Source: Pseudomonas frederiksbergensis (GTDB lineage: Bacteria > Pseudomonadota > Gammaproteobacteria > Pseudomonadales > Pseudomonadaceae). Taken from it: a stretch of 64,000 bases of DNA. The notes under the pieces are model-generated. The model saw nothing but the letters and a program-made list of their open reading frames with translations. It was not told the origin of the DNA and did no database searches. The DNA lies in the NCBI RefSeq assembly GCF_001874645.1, contig NZ_CP017886.1, positions 2,914,001-2,978,000 of the forward strand, written 5' to 3'. Every line of letters starts with the position of its first letter. The first letter of the stretch is position 1. Of the stretch, positions 56,317 to 64,000 are shown one piece after another. The translations under genes were made by a program, and so were the position numbers.

Positions 56317-57143
56317 GCCTTTTGAAGAAACTCACGGCGGGTGCACCCGTCCCCGCACCCGTGCAGCCAGAGGCGCCCGCGGCCAAAGTCGATCCATACA
56401 TGCTGGGGCTGCACGATGCGATCCTCAGCGGCTGGTTCAACCAGCAAACCGGCGAGCTGTTCACCGGTTTCCCGGTGACCGCCGAGGACACGCTGCTCGA
56501 CGTCGGCTGCGGTGACGGTGGTAACGTGCATTTCTGTGCCACGCGGGGGGCGAAGATCATCATTGCCGACATCGACGCGGCCAAGGTCGAGGCAACCCGT
56601 CAGCGTCTCAGTGACACCATTGCACCCAGCGTCGAGTGCCACGTCACAGATTGCAATCCCTTGCCGATTGCCGATGCAACCGCCACGCGGGTGGTCTCCA
56701 CCGAGGTCATTGAACACGTCGATGATCCGGCACAGTTCCTCGCCGAACTGGTGCGCGTAGGCAAGCCCGGCGCGCTGTATTTGCTCAGCGTTCCGCACCC
56801 CAGTTCCGAAGATCTGCAAAAAGACATCGCCGCTCCCGAGTATTTCCAGAAGCCCAACCACATTCGCATCATCAGTGAAGAGCAGTTCAAGCAGATGGTC
56901 AGCGATGCCGGCCTCGAACTGATCAGCCATAGCCAGTACGGCTTCTACTGGTCGATGTGGATGCTGCTGTTCTGGGAAGCCAAGGTCGATTTCAGCAACG
57001 CCGATCATCCGCTGCTCAATCACTGGGCCGACACCTGGCAGGCTGTGCTGGACTCACCACGTGGAGCGCAAATCAAACAGGCGCTGGACGCCGTTGTGGC
57101 GAAAAGTCAGGTGATCATTGCTCGCAAGCCGTTGGCTGAGTAG
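56310..57143 (+). CDS. SAM-dependent methyltransferase, second copy
   Basis: 277 residues. LLDVGCGDGGNVHF (about 67-80), EVIEHVDDPAQFLAELVRVG and the same KSQVIIARKP ending as the gene at 54278. The two paralogues flank the acyltransferase. Starts 7 nt before the acyltransferase stop; last gene of the five-gene run. Confidence 0.82.
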   Translation: MLSLLKKLTAGAPVPAPVQPEAPAAKVDPYMLGLHDAILSGWFNQQTGELFTGFPVTAEDTLLDVGCGDGGNVHFCATRGAKIIIADIDAAKVEATRQRLSDTIAPSVECHVTDCNPLPIADATATRVVSTEVIEHVDDPAQFLAELVRVGKPGALYLLSVPHPSSEDLQKDIAAPEYFQKPNHIRIISEEQFKQMVSDAGLELISHSQYGFYWSMWMLLFWEAKVDFSNADHPLLNHWADTWQAVLDSPRGAQIKQALDAVVAKSQVIIARKPLAE

Positions 57144-57172
57144 GCTGCGCGCTGAGCAACAAGGTCCCTGAG

Positions 57173-57312
57173 CAGGCCGTGTGAAAACTACTGCGCTCGA
57201 CAATCCTGCGTTAAAAACAGGCTCGGAATGCTCATTTACAACCCGTAAACTCCGCTTCCTCGCCTGTTTTTGCCTTGTCTTGCCTTCGCTCGCTACGTTT
57301 TCACACGGCCTG
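57173..57312. mobile_element. MITE-like inverted-repeat element
   Basis: Terminal 16-nt perfect inverted repeats CAGGCCGTGTGAAAAC (57173-57188) and GTTTTCACACGGCCTG (57297-57312) bound 140 nt. Inside are nested complementary pairs, AAAAACAGGC (57213-57222) with GCCTGTTTTT (57262-57271) and TTTAC with GTAAA around 57241. No coding potential. It looks like a dispersed non-autonomous Pseudomonas repeat. Confidence 0.75.
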
Positions 57313-57327
57313 TGAAAGGCCCTTTTT
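57306..57327 (+). terminator. Possible terminator after the methyltransferase operon
   Basis: GGCCTGTGAAAGGCC (short stem GGCC/GGCC, 7-nt loop) is followed by CTTTTTGCG. It overlaps the right end of the MITE-like element. Confidence 0.5.
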
Positions 57328-57359
57328 GCGTTAAGGGATTAGCTCAACCACAGGCCTTT

Positions 57360-58559
57360 ATGTCAGCGACTTTTTTCGTCCGTTGCGCGCTATTGCTAGC
57401 CGCTGTGCTGCTCAACGGTTGCCAGCAGCAGGACGCGCCGCCGCTCGATCAACAGCTTTACGTCTGGCAGCGGCAATGGACCGACGCCCATGACGACGCC
57501 CTGGCTCAATCGCGCGGGGACTTTTCAACATTGCGGGTGCTGGCCTTGCAGACTTATCCACAGGCCGGCTGGCGTCGTGCGCGAATCAACCCGGCGCTAT
57601 TGAAAAACGATGGTCGCCCACTGATCGCGGTGATTCGACTCGATGGCCAGCTCAAGACCCTGGATCAAACCGAAACCACGGTGCAGATCCAGCGTGTAGT
57701 GGCCGATTGGCAGGCTCAGGGCCTGATGCTGGCCGGCGTCGAGATTGACCACGATGCCGGCACGGCGCGCTTGCCGGCCTACCGTGAGTTTCTCGCCGGG
57801 TTGCGCAACGTGTTGCCTGCCACACTGAAACTGAGCATCACCGCGCTGCCCGCCTGGCTCGACAGTCCAGAGTTACCCGCGTTGCTGACCGTGGTCGACA
57901 GCAGCGTGTTGCAGGTGCATGCGGTGAGCAGTCCGGAACGCGGGTTGTTTGATCCGGCGCAGGCGAAGCAATGGGCCGGGCGCTGGAGCCGGATCACTGC
58001 GAAACCCTTCTATCTGGCGTTGCCGGCCTACGGCATTGCTTTGTTGCCGGGGGATAGCGGGGCACCGATGGTTGAAAGCGAAGTGCCCATCGAGCACGTT
58101 GGGCAGCGCCGTGAGTTACTGGCCGACCCGCTGCAGTTATCGAAACTCGCCAGCCAATTGCGCGCCGAGCCACCGCCTCATCTGGCCGGGTTGATCTGGT
58201 TCCGTCTGCCGCTCAAGGGCGACCGACGTGCCTGGAGCCTGGCAACGTTGCGTGCGGTGGCGCGGGGGGATCGGCTGGCGAGTCAGCTCAAGTTGAACCT
58301 TTCCAGCAACGACGGTCTGTACGACATCCGCGTGAGCAATCGCGGCAACCTCGACGGTGGTCTGCCCGAACGCGTGACGCTGGCGGTCACGCAATGCGAT
58401 GCGGTTGACGCGGTCAACGGTTATGCCGTGCATCAAACGCCCGGACAACTCAGCTTTACCCGCCTCCAAGACGGCCGTTTACTGGCGGATGCCGAACGCA
58501 CCCTTGGTTGGGCGCGCTGTACAAAAATCGATCAAGGAAGCTCACATGTCTATCCGTAA
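57360..58559 (+). CDS. DUF3142-like lipoprotein
   Basis: 399 residues from the ATG at 57360 (MSATFFVRCALLLAAVLLNG). A lipobox LNGC puts the lipidated Cys at 21. The mature domain has a glycosidase-like feel (LMLAGVEIDHDAG with Asp/Glu on a strand; ITALPAWLD; FYLALPAYG), as in DUF3142 proteins predicted to have a TIM-barrel fold. Activity unknown. The downstream gene starts 14 nt before its stop, so the two are coupled. Confidence 0.75.
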   Translation: MSATFFVRCALLLAAVLLNGCQQQDAPPLDQQLYVWQRQWTDAHDDALAQSRGDFSTLRVLALQTYPQAGWRRARINPALLKNDGRPLIAVIRLDGQLKTLDQTETTVQIQRVVADWQAQGLMLAGVEIDHDAGTARLPAYREFLAGLRNVLPATLKLSITALPAWLDSPELPALLTVVDSSVLQVHAVSSPERGLFDPAQAKQWAGRWSRITAKPFYLALPAYGIALLPGDSGAPMVESEVPIEHVGQRRELLADPLQLSKLASQLRAEPPPHLAGLIWFRLPLKGDRRAWSLATLRAVARGDRLASQLKLNLSSNDGLYDIRVSNRGNLDGGLPERVTLAVTQCDAVDAVNGYAVHQTPGQLSFTRLQDGRLLADAERTLGWARCTKIDQGSSHVYP

Positions 58560-60690
58560 CTGGCCGTGTCAATTGCTCGCTTTAAGTCTCTGTCTGCCGC
58601 TGGGCTGCGCGATGGCCTGTGGGCCTGATTTTCCGCTGCGCTTGCTCGGCGACCGGGCACAGACCCTGGGCGAATTGCCGGAAGGCAGCTTCCGGTTCGA
58701 AGTGAATCGACTGGGCAAAGCCATCACCGGTCTGAAGCAGGCCGAGAGGATGACGGTCGACTACGTTTATGGCGCTGACAATGATCTTTATGTGCAGGCG
58801 CGAAACACCGCTGAACAGATGGGTTTGAGCGACGCCCAGCGCATTCAGGTGGCGCAGCTTCGAACGCTTCAGGATGCGCAGCACGTGCAAGCCGAGGGCG
58901 CCAGCCTGCCGCCTGAACTCAGCCTGTACACCGCCGGCGCCGTGGCCTTCAAGGCGGGCGAACATGCCGCAGCGGCGGAGTATTTCCGCAACGTGCTGGC
59001 GCTGCCGGCCGATCAGCGTGCGTTGCGTAGCACCTGGGCGGCTTACTCGCTGGGGCGGGCCTTGTTCGCCATCAGCCAGGAGGCCAATGACCTCGACGAA
59101 GCTGGGCGCCGCGAGAGTCTGCAGCAGGCCCGTCAGGCCTTTGTGCAGGCTCGCCAATTGAGTGTCGAAGGCTTTAGCGATCCTCTGGAGCTGGGCATCG
59201 CGAGCCTCGGCGAGGAAGCGCGGCTGGTGCGTCAGACGGGCGATTGGAACACCGCCATCGAGCTTTACGCGACTCAAAGCCTGCAAGGCTCGCAGGTCGG
59301 CTACAGCTCGCTCAAGCAATTGATAGGTGAATTGAGCGCGATACCAGACGCGCAGCTCAGCGAGTTGCTCAAGGGCAAAGCGGTGCAGCAATTGATCACG
59401 GCGGCGTTGATCAGCCATGTCGGTTGGTCATACGGTGAACAACCCCCCAGTGAACAAAAACTGATCAAGGCGCTGACGGGGAGCACCGTCGGCAGCCTGG
59501 ATAACGCTGACCGCCTGGCGGCGCTGAATTATCAGATCGGTGATTACGGCACTACCAAAACCTTGCTCGAACATGCCGGTGACGGCGGCCTGGCCTGGTG
59601 GCTGCGAGCCAAAATGGCGTTGCGTGAGGGTGACAAAGCGGCGGCTGCCAGCGCCTATGCCAAGGCGGCCAAAGCCTTCCCGCAGGATGAAAACTGGGGT
59701 GAGCGCAGCACCTTCAGCGGCGACTATGAAACGCTCAAGCCCGGCTGCCGGGTCGACGGTGAAAGTGCGCTGCTGGCACTGGACCGTGGCGATTATCTGC
59801 AAGCTTTCGAGCAGCTGTATCGGAGCCAGGATCTGTATTGGCAGGACGCGGCTGTCGTGGCGGAACGGGTGCTGACTGTCGATGAACTCAAGCAGTTTGT
59901 CGACCGCCAGGTCCCGGCGCCCGCGCCGTTGACCCAGCAGGAGCGCGAGCGCTATGTACCCCTGTCGGTCGCAGCACGTCTGCGTGATTTGCTCGGGCGT
60001 CGGTTACTGCGGGAGGAGCGCTATGACGAAGCGCCGGGGTACTTCGATAATCCTGAGTTGCAAGCCAAGGCCAAGCACTACGCAGAACAGCGTCAGCTGG
60101 CTGAATCAGCCTGGTGGCCCTCTCGTCGTGCAGCGGCTTATTTCAACGCAGGCATGGCTGCTCGCGAGTGGGGGATGGAGCTGCTCGGTTACGAAATGGG
60201 CCCGGATTACGCCACATTCGATGGCAACTACAGCCTTGAGAGGACTGAGCTAAAAGTCGGTCCGCTGATCACCGAAGGTGAGGTGCAACGCCAGCGGGCC
60301 AGCGCCGCCAAACCGGATGAACGCTTCCACTACCGGTATGTCGCCACGGGGTTGGCCAGCAAAGCCGCCGACCTGCTGCCCCATAGCAGCCAGGCCTTTG
60401 CCGCGGTGCTGTGTTCCGCGGCGGGCTGGGGAACCAGTCTTGAGGAAGAGAGTGCGTTCTATCAGCGCTACGTCAAAGAAGGTCCGTATGTGGATTGGGC
60501 GGTGAACTTTGGGCATCAATGCCCCTCTCCCGACTTTCAGAGCGCCGATAAACGTTATGTGACCCAAGCGCTGGAGCCCGTGCGCTCAACCTTGCGGCCG
60601 TATAAAAAGTGGCTGCAGATGGGAGGCGTGGTAGTCGTCACGGCAGCCGCCTTGCTGCTGATCAATCGCCGTCGGCGCAAGGCGTCGTAG
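58546..60690 (+). CDS. Large exported helical-repeat protein of unknown function
   Basis: 714 residues from the ATG at 58546 (MSIRNWPCQL). Signal peptide or lipobox-like start (LSLCLPLGCAMACGPDF), then an almost entirely helical body with TPR-like units (AAEYFRNVLALPADQRALRS; AAASAYAKAAKAFPQDENWG). A C-terminal membrane helix (VVVVTAAALLLI) before RRRRK fixes the end in the cytoplasm. I recognise no named family. It is probably a periplasmic scaffold working with the overlapping lipoprotein. Confidence 0.75.
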   Translation: MSIRNWPCQLLALSLCLPLGCAMACGPDFPLRLLGDRAQTLGELPEGSFRFEVNRLGKAITGLKQAERMTVDYVYGADNDLYVQARNTAEQMGLSDAQRIQVAQLRTLQDAQHVQAEGASLPPELSLYTAGAVAFKAGEHAAAAEYFRNVLALPADQRALRSTWAAYSLGRALFAISQEANDLDEAGRRESLQQARQAFVQARQLSVEGFSDPLELGIASLGEEARLVRQTGDWNTAIELYATQSLQGSQVGYSSLKQLIGELSAIPDAQLSELLKGKAVQQLITAALISHVGWSYGEQPPSEQKLIKALTGSTVGSLDNADRLAALNYQIGDYGTTKTLLEHAGDGGLAWWLRAKMALREGDKAAAASAYAKAAKAFPQDENWGERSTFSGDYETLKPGCRVDGESALLALDRGDYLQAFEQLYRSQDLYWQDAAVVAERVLTVDELKQFVDRQVPAPAPLTQQERERYVPLSVAARLRDLLGRRLLREERYDEAPGYFDNPELQAKAKHYAEQRQLAESAWWPSRRAAAYFNAGMAAREWGMELLGYEMGPDYATFDGNYSLERTELKVGPLITEGEVQRQRASAAKPDERFHYRYVATGLASKAADLLPHSSQAFAAVLCSAAGWGTSLEEESAFYQRYVKEGPYVDWAVNFGHQCPSPDFQSADKRYVTQALEPVRSTLRPYKKWLQMGGVVVVTAAALLLINRRRRKAS

Positions 60691-60693
60691 GTT

Positions 60694-61323
60694 TCAGGCC
60701 TGCTGAACAAACGTCAGGCGCAGCGCAAAACCGATCAGCAGGCTGCCAAACAGCCATTGCTGCACGCGCTGCGCCGATGGGCTGCGTTCCAGCCAGCGCC
60801 CGAGCCAGGCGCCGATCAGCGCGTAGCAACTGTCGAACAGCAAACCGGCCACCACCAACAACACGCCCAGGGTCGCGAACTGCGTCAACACCGGCCCTGC
60901 TTGCGGGTCGATGAATTGCGGCAACAGCACCGAGCAAAACAGCAGCGCCTTGGGGTTGAGCAGATTGGTCAGCAAGCCGCGCTGGATCGCCTCGCGCCAC
61001 GCCAGTTTAGCGGCGGCCGGGCCATTGGCGTTCAGGTTCGGCAGCATGTTCGAACGCAAGCATTGAATCCCCAGCCACAGCAGATAGGCCGCACCCGCGA
61101 GGCGCACCACTTCAAAGGTCCAGGGCGCAGCCTTGAACAGCGTCGCCAAGCCCAGTGCGGCCAGTGCAACGTGGCAACCCCGGGCAATCGCCAGGCCGAT
61201 GGCGGTGGCCAGCGCGGCGGCTTTGCCCTGCCGGGCGCCGGTTTGCAGCAGCAGAATCATGTCCGGCCCGGGCAACAGGTAAACCACTGCCAAGGCTAAA
61301 AGGAACATCCAGAGTTCTGCCAT
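60694..61323 (-). CDS. LysE/RhtB-family amino acid exporter
   Basis: 209 residues from the ATG at 61323. Family pattern LPGPDMILLLQTGARQGKAA near 18-37, then a LWLGIQCLR segment and NLLNPKALLFCSVLLPQF. About six membrane segments. Divergent from the Lrp-type regulator, the common arrangement for controlled amino acid export. Confidence 0.92.
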   Translation of the reverse strand: MAELWMFLLALAVVYLLPGPDMILLLQTGARQGKAAALATAIGLAIARGCHVALAALGLATLFKAAPWTFEVVRLAGAAYLLWLGIQCLRSNMLPNLNANGPAAAKLAWREAIQRGLLTNLLNPKALLFCSVLLPQFIDPQAGPVLTQFATLGVLLVVAGLLFDSCYALIGAWLGRWLERSPSAQRVQQWLFGSLLIGFALRLTFVQQA

Positions 61324-61467
61324 GTTGCGCCCCATTCGTTAGCGATTCGGTGATCAAAGTCTAGGGCCGAAGGGCAGGGCAGGTGCTTGCGTAGTCGCGC
61401 TCGGAAACGGCTAGACTTGGCAGCTTCTACCAATCCATGAACGAAAACAGTCGGGAACTGCCAAACC

Positions 61468-61941
61468 ATGAAACTGGACGCCTACGACCGCCGAATTCTC
61501 GCCGCGCTGCAACGCGACGGTCGCTTGAGCAACGTGCAGCTGGCGGATGAGATCGGCCTGTCGGCTTCGCCGTGCTTGCGCCGGGTGCGGATGCTGGAGG
61601 AGGCCGGGGTGATTCGCGGGTATCAAGCCAACCTGGACCGCGACGAAGTGGGGCTGGGGTTGACCGTGTTTGTCGGGGTCAAGGTGGAGCGCCACAACGA
61701 TGAAGAGGCCGAAGCGTTTCGTCTGGCAGTAACGGCATTGCCCGAGGTGATTTCGGCGTTTCTGGTGTCAGGCGAGTCGGATTTTCTGCTGCAAGTGGTG
61801 GTCCCGGATTTGCGCGGTTATGAGCGCTTTCTGACCGGCAGCCTGCTCAAGTTGCCAGGCGTGAGTGATATTCGCAGCAACTTTGCAATTCACACCGTGA
61901 AAACCCCAGGGCCGCTGCCGCTGGGGCATTTGCCGAGCTGA
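61468..61941 (+). CDS. Lrp/AsnC-family transcriptional regulator
   Basis: 157 residues. The N-terminal helix-turn-helix is MKLDAYDRRILAALQRDGRL followed by SNVQLADEIGLSASPCLRRV; the RAM effector domain (65-150) has ISAFLVSGESDFLLQVVVPD. Probably controls the divergent LysE-type exporter in response to an amino acid. Confidence 0.93.
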   Translation: MKLDAYDRRILAALQRDGRLSNVQLADEIGLSASPCLRRVRMLEEAGVIRGYQANLDRDEVGLGLTVFVGVKVERHNDEEAEAFRLAVTALPEVISAFLVSGESDFLLQVVVPDLRGYERFLTGSLLKLPGVSDIRSNFAIHTVKTPGPLPLGHLPS

Positions 61942-62031
61942 TGCCCTTGCTCAGCCCGGCTACGCTTTCATCTTTCTGATTCATCATTTGTGCGAGTTTG
62001 GTGATGGGCGGAGCACAGTAAATTCACTACC

Positions 62032-62050
62032 ATCGTTATATCGTAACGAT
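62032..62050. promoter_or_regulatory. Zur-box-like palindrome upstream of the hflK-like gene
   Basis: ATCGTTA-TATCG-TAACGAT, with 7-nt perfect arms. The core GTTATATCGTAAC resembles the GTTATA/TATAAC symmetry of gammaproteobacterial Zur sites. It stands about 70 nt before the SPFH gene. A DnaA-box sequence lies at 62078-62086. Confidence 0.55.
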
Positions 62051-62121
62051 TTGCAATAAATGCAACGGTCTGATGACTTATCCACAGGCCTGGTTCACGT
62101 AACAGCAAGTACTGAGGTGGT

Positions 62122-64000
62122 ATGCAAGTCGATCTGGAGGCTGAGGGGGCGAACGTGGAAGGACTGCCGCGCTTTCAGCAGGCGGTGTTTCACGGACGTC
62201 GGTTGAAGCGGGTGGGCATCGGCCTGGCGAGTCTCGCGGTGGCAGGATTGTTGTTGGCGTTTTTTGTCGGGCTGTTTGCACCGCAATCGCTCTGGGCGCC
62301 GCTATTGGTCAGTCAGTCCTCGGCGTTGATCGTGGGGGTGGCGGGTCTGCAATCGGCCTGGTGGATTACCCAATGGCGAGCGCGGGCGCTGGTTGAACCG
62401 GTGGTTGTGCTGGCTGCGGAAACCGTCGAGCCTCTTGAGGCGCAGGGCTGGTATGAACGCCTGCTGACACGCATCAGCGAGCGATGGGCCGGGTTGCTGG
62501 CGCAGATCGGCGCGCCGACGTTGTGGCTGGCTGGTTGGTCATTGCTGGCGTTGTTCAGCCTCGAACAGTTCTGGAACCTGACGTTACCCGCTGCTGCGCT
62601 GGGCCTTTCGGCCAGTGTCGGGGCAGCGCTATCGTTGCTCCTGGCGTTCGGTTTGCTGGTGTGCGAGCGCCAACTGGCCCAGGAAAATCCCGCCGAGTGG
62701 CCCGAAGCCGGGCAGTTGGCGCAGCTCACCCGCGTGGCGATCATCTGTCTGGTGACCAGCGCATTCTGCCTGTTGTTCAGCAGCGAAACTGCCGTCTGGC
62801 CGGTGCGCCTGGCGGTGTTGATTGGTTTACTGCCGGGGCTGGTCGCCGCAGAATTGTTGCTGCGTGCGGTGTTGTCGTTGTTCAGTCCGCGTCGCGATCT
62901 GCTCGAACCGACGTTGCTGGCGCGAAGTTTTGTCGCGGATATGTTGCGTTGGCCGCCACAACCCTTGCTGGCGTTGCAGCACGAGCTGCATAACCGTTTT
63001 GGCATCGACCTGCGGCAGATCTGGGCTTTCACTTATATGCGTCGGGCATTCTTGCCTGTGCTGACCGTGGTGCTGGTCGTGGGTTGGCTGCTCACCGGGA
63101 TTCACGAAATACCGCTGCAAGCGCGGGGGATCTACGAGCGCTTCGGCAAACCGGTGCAGGTGTTTGGTCCGGGTTTGCATGCGGGTTTGCCTTGGCCGCT
63201 GGGTCGGGTGCTAAGCGTCGAAAATGGCGTGGTTCACGAATTGGCGACCAGCGTCGGTGACGCGCCAGCGGTGACGGTGGCCGATCCTGCGGAGGGGCCT
63301 GCGCCGGCCATTGCCAATCGGTTGTGGGACGCCAGCCACGTGAATGACAAGTCTCAGGTGATTGCCAGTAGCAGCAACGATAAACAGAGCTTCCAGATCG
63401 TCAACATGGACGTGCGTTTCGTTTATCGCATCGGTCTGAGCGATCAGGCGGCGTTGGCCGCGACTTACAACAGCGCCGATGTCCCGACGCTGATTCGCAG
63501 CACCGCCAGCCGGATTCTGGTGCACGACTTCGCCTCACGGACCCTCGACGGTTTACTAGGCGCAGATCGGATAGGACTCGCCGAAGACATTGGTCGTGCG
63601 GTGCAGGCTGATTTGCAGAAACTCGACAGCGGCGTGGAAATCCTCGCCACAGTCGTCGAAGCCATTCATCCGCCGGCCGGTGCGGCCAACGCCTATCACG
63701 GTGTGCAAGCCGCGCAAATTGGCGCGCAAGCCTTGATCTCGCGCGAGCGCGGTGCGGCTGCCGAGCAGACCAATCAGGCGCAATTTCAGGCCAGTGTCGC
63801 CCATGACCAGGCGCTGGCCACGGCCCGCGAAGTCAACGCCACGGCCCAGGCCGCCGACTTGCGTTTTGCAGCCGAGCGCAAGGCTTACGCGGCAGCCGGT
63901 CGGGCCTTCGTGCTGGAGCAATACTTCGCCCAGCTGTCGCAAGGCCTGGCCAACGCCAAAGTGCTGGTTCTTGATCATCGTCTGGGCGGCAACAGCACGC
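62122..64000 (+). CDS. HflK-like SPFH/band 7 membrane protein, 3' end outside the window
   Basis: 626 residues visible from the ATG at 62122 (MQVDLEAEGANVEGLPRFQQ). The long N-terminal half has several hydrophobic segments (about 37-55, 60-80, 135-160, 165-185, 205-225, 235-260). One more lies before the SPFH domain (VLTVVLVVGWLLTG near 320). The SPFH core has GIYERFGKPVQVFGPGLHAG and VNMDVRFVYRIG. Alanine-rich coiled coil follows. It is much longer at its N-terminus than E. coli HflK (about 420 aa), so it is a distinct HflK-like type. P. aeruginosa carries HflK/HflC-like genes beside the metal-transporting P-type ATPase gene hmtA; a similar operon may continue past the edge. Confidence 0.82.
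   Translation, partial: MQVDLEAEGANVEGLPRFQQAVFHGRRLKRVGIGLASLAVAGLLLAFFVGLFAPQSLWAPLLVSQSSALIVGVAGLQSAWWITQWRARALVEPVVVLAAETVEPLEAQGWYERLLTRISERWAGLLAQIGAPTLWLAGWSLLALFSLEQFWNLTLPAAALGLSASVGAALSLLLAFGLLVCERQLAQENPAEWPEAGQLAQLTRVAIICLVTSAFCLLFSSETAVWPVRLAVLIGLLPGLVAAELLLRAVLSLFSPRRDLLEPTLLARSFVADMLRWPPQPLLALQHELHNRFGIDLRQIWAFTYMRRAFLPVLTVVLVVGWLLTGIHEIPLQARGIYERFGKPVQVFGPGLHAGLPWPLGRVLSVENGVVHELATSVGDAPAVTVADPAEGPAPAIANRLWDASHVNDKSQVIASSSNDKQSFQIVNMDVRFVYRIGLSDQAALAATYNSADVPTLIRSTASRILVHDFASRTLDGLLGADRIGLAEDIGRAVQADLQKLDSGVEILATVVEAIHPPAGAANAYHGVQAAQIGAQALISRERGAAAEQTNQAQFQASVAHDQALATAREVNATAQAADLRFAAERKAYAAAGRAFVLEQYFAQLSQGLANAKVLVLDHRLGGNST

Overview
The window is the origin-proximal part of a Pseudomonas chromosome, most likely a member of the P. 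fluorescens group. The gene order gyrB-recF-dnaN-dnaA / rpmH-rnpA-yidD-yidC-mnmE / mnmG-rsmG-parA-parB / atpIBEFHAGDC / glmU-glmR-glmS is the classical Pseudomonas origin block. The sugar operon further on is the common polysaccharide antigen (D-rhamnan, A-band) locus known from P. aeruginosa. No tRNA, rRNA, CRISPR array, prophage or insertion sequence was seen. Assignments are from reading motifs and synteny; no database was searched.

Layout. 1-4.4 kb: a CHASE2-type sensor (cut by the window edge), a FecR-domain periplasmic protein, a small membrane protein and an OmpR-type response regulator, then a small secreted protein. 4.7-10.9 kb: gyrB, recF, dnaN and dnaA on the minus strand, with two parS-like palindromes inside recF. 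10.9-11.4 kb: the dnaA-rpmH origin region with DnaA boxes and AT-rich DNA. 11.4-15.4 kb: rpmH to mnmE. 15.4-16.0 kb: a REP pair and a second cluster of DnaA-box-like sites ahead of mnmG. 16-20.3 kb: mnmG, rsmG, parA, parB. 20.3-27.5 kb: the F1Fo ATP synthase operon with a good promoter and hairpins between several genes. 27.6-31.8 kb: glmU, glmR and glmS (UDP-GlcNAc synthesis), then the attTn7 region, which is empty.

32.0-38.1 kb is the most unusual part. An atypical NRAMP-family transporter (minus strand) and a fused-permease ABC importer (plus strand) diverge from a 1.3 kb interval that codes for no ordinary gene. On the NRAMP side this interval has a good promoter and an apparent leader of about 720 nt. 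The leader holds several hairpins and two overlapping small ORFs with strong ribosome binding sites. The ABC side has a shorter structured leader with a similar tiny Met-Asp-Pro ORF. This looks like a leader-peptide or RNA-controlled divalent-metal (possibly Mg2+) uptake pair, but that is inference.

38.1-41.9 kb: a LysR regulator, a glutathione S-transferase and a three-module FMN/FAD/2Fe-2S protein. 41.9-50.9 kb (minus strand): wbpZ, wbpY, wbpX, wzt, wzm, wbpW, gmd, rmd. Together they make GDP-D-rhamnose, polymerise the D-rhamnan and export it. A 40-nt (GTT)n microsatellite lies upstream of rmd; as RNA on the operon strand it is a run of CAA triplets. 51.4-57.1 kb (plus strand): two paralogous glycosyltransferases, two paralogous methyltransferases and an acyltransferase, the accessory set expected to modify or cap the same polymer. 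A MITE-like inverted repeat follows. 57.4-60.7 kb: a DUF3142-like lipoprotein and a large exported protein in an overlapping pair. 60.7-61.9 kb: a LysE-type exporter diverging from an Lrp/AsnC regulator. 62.1 kb to the end: an HflK-like SPFH membrane protein, incomplete, preceded by a Zur-box-like palindrome.
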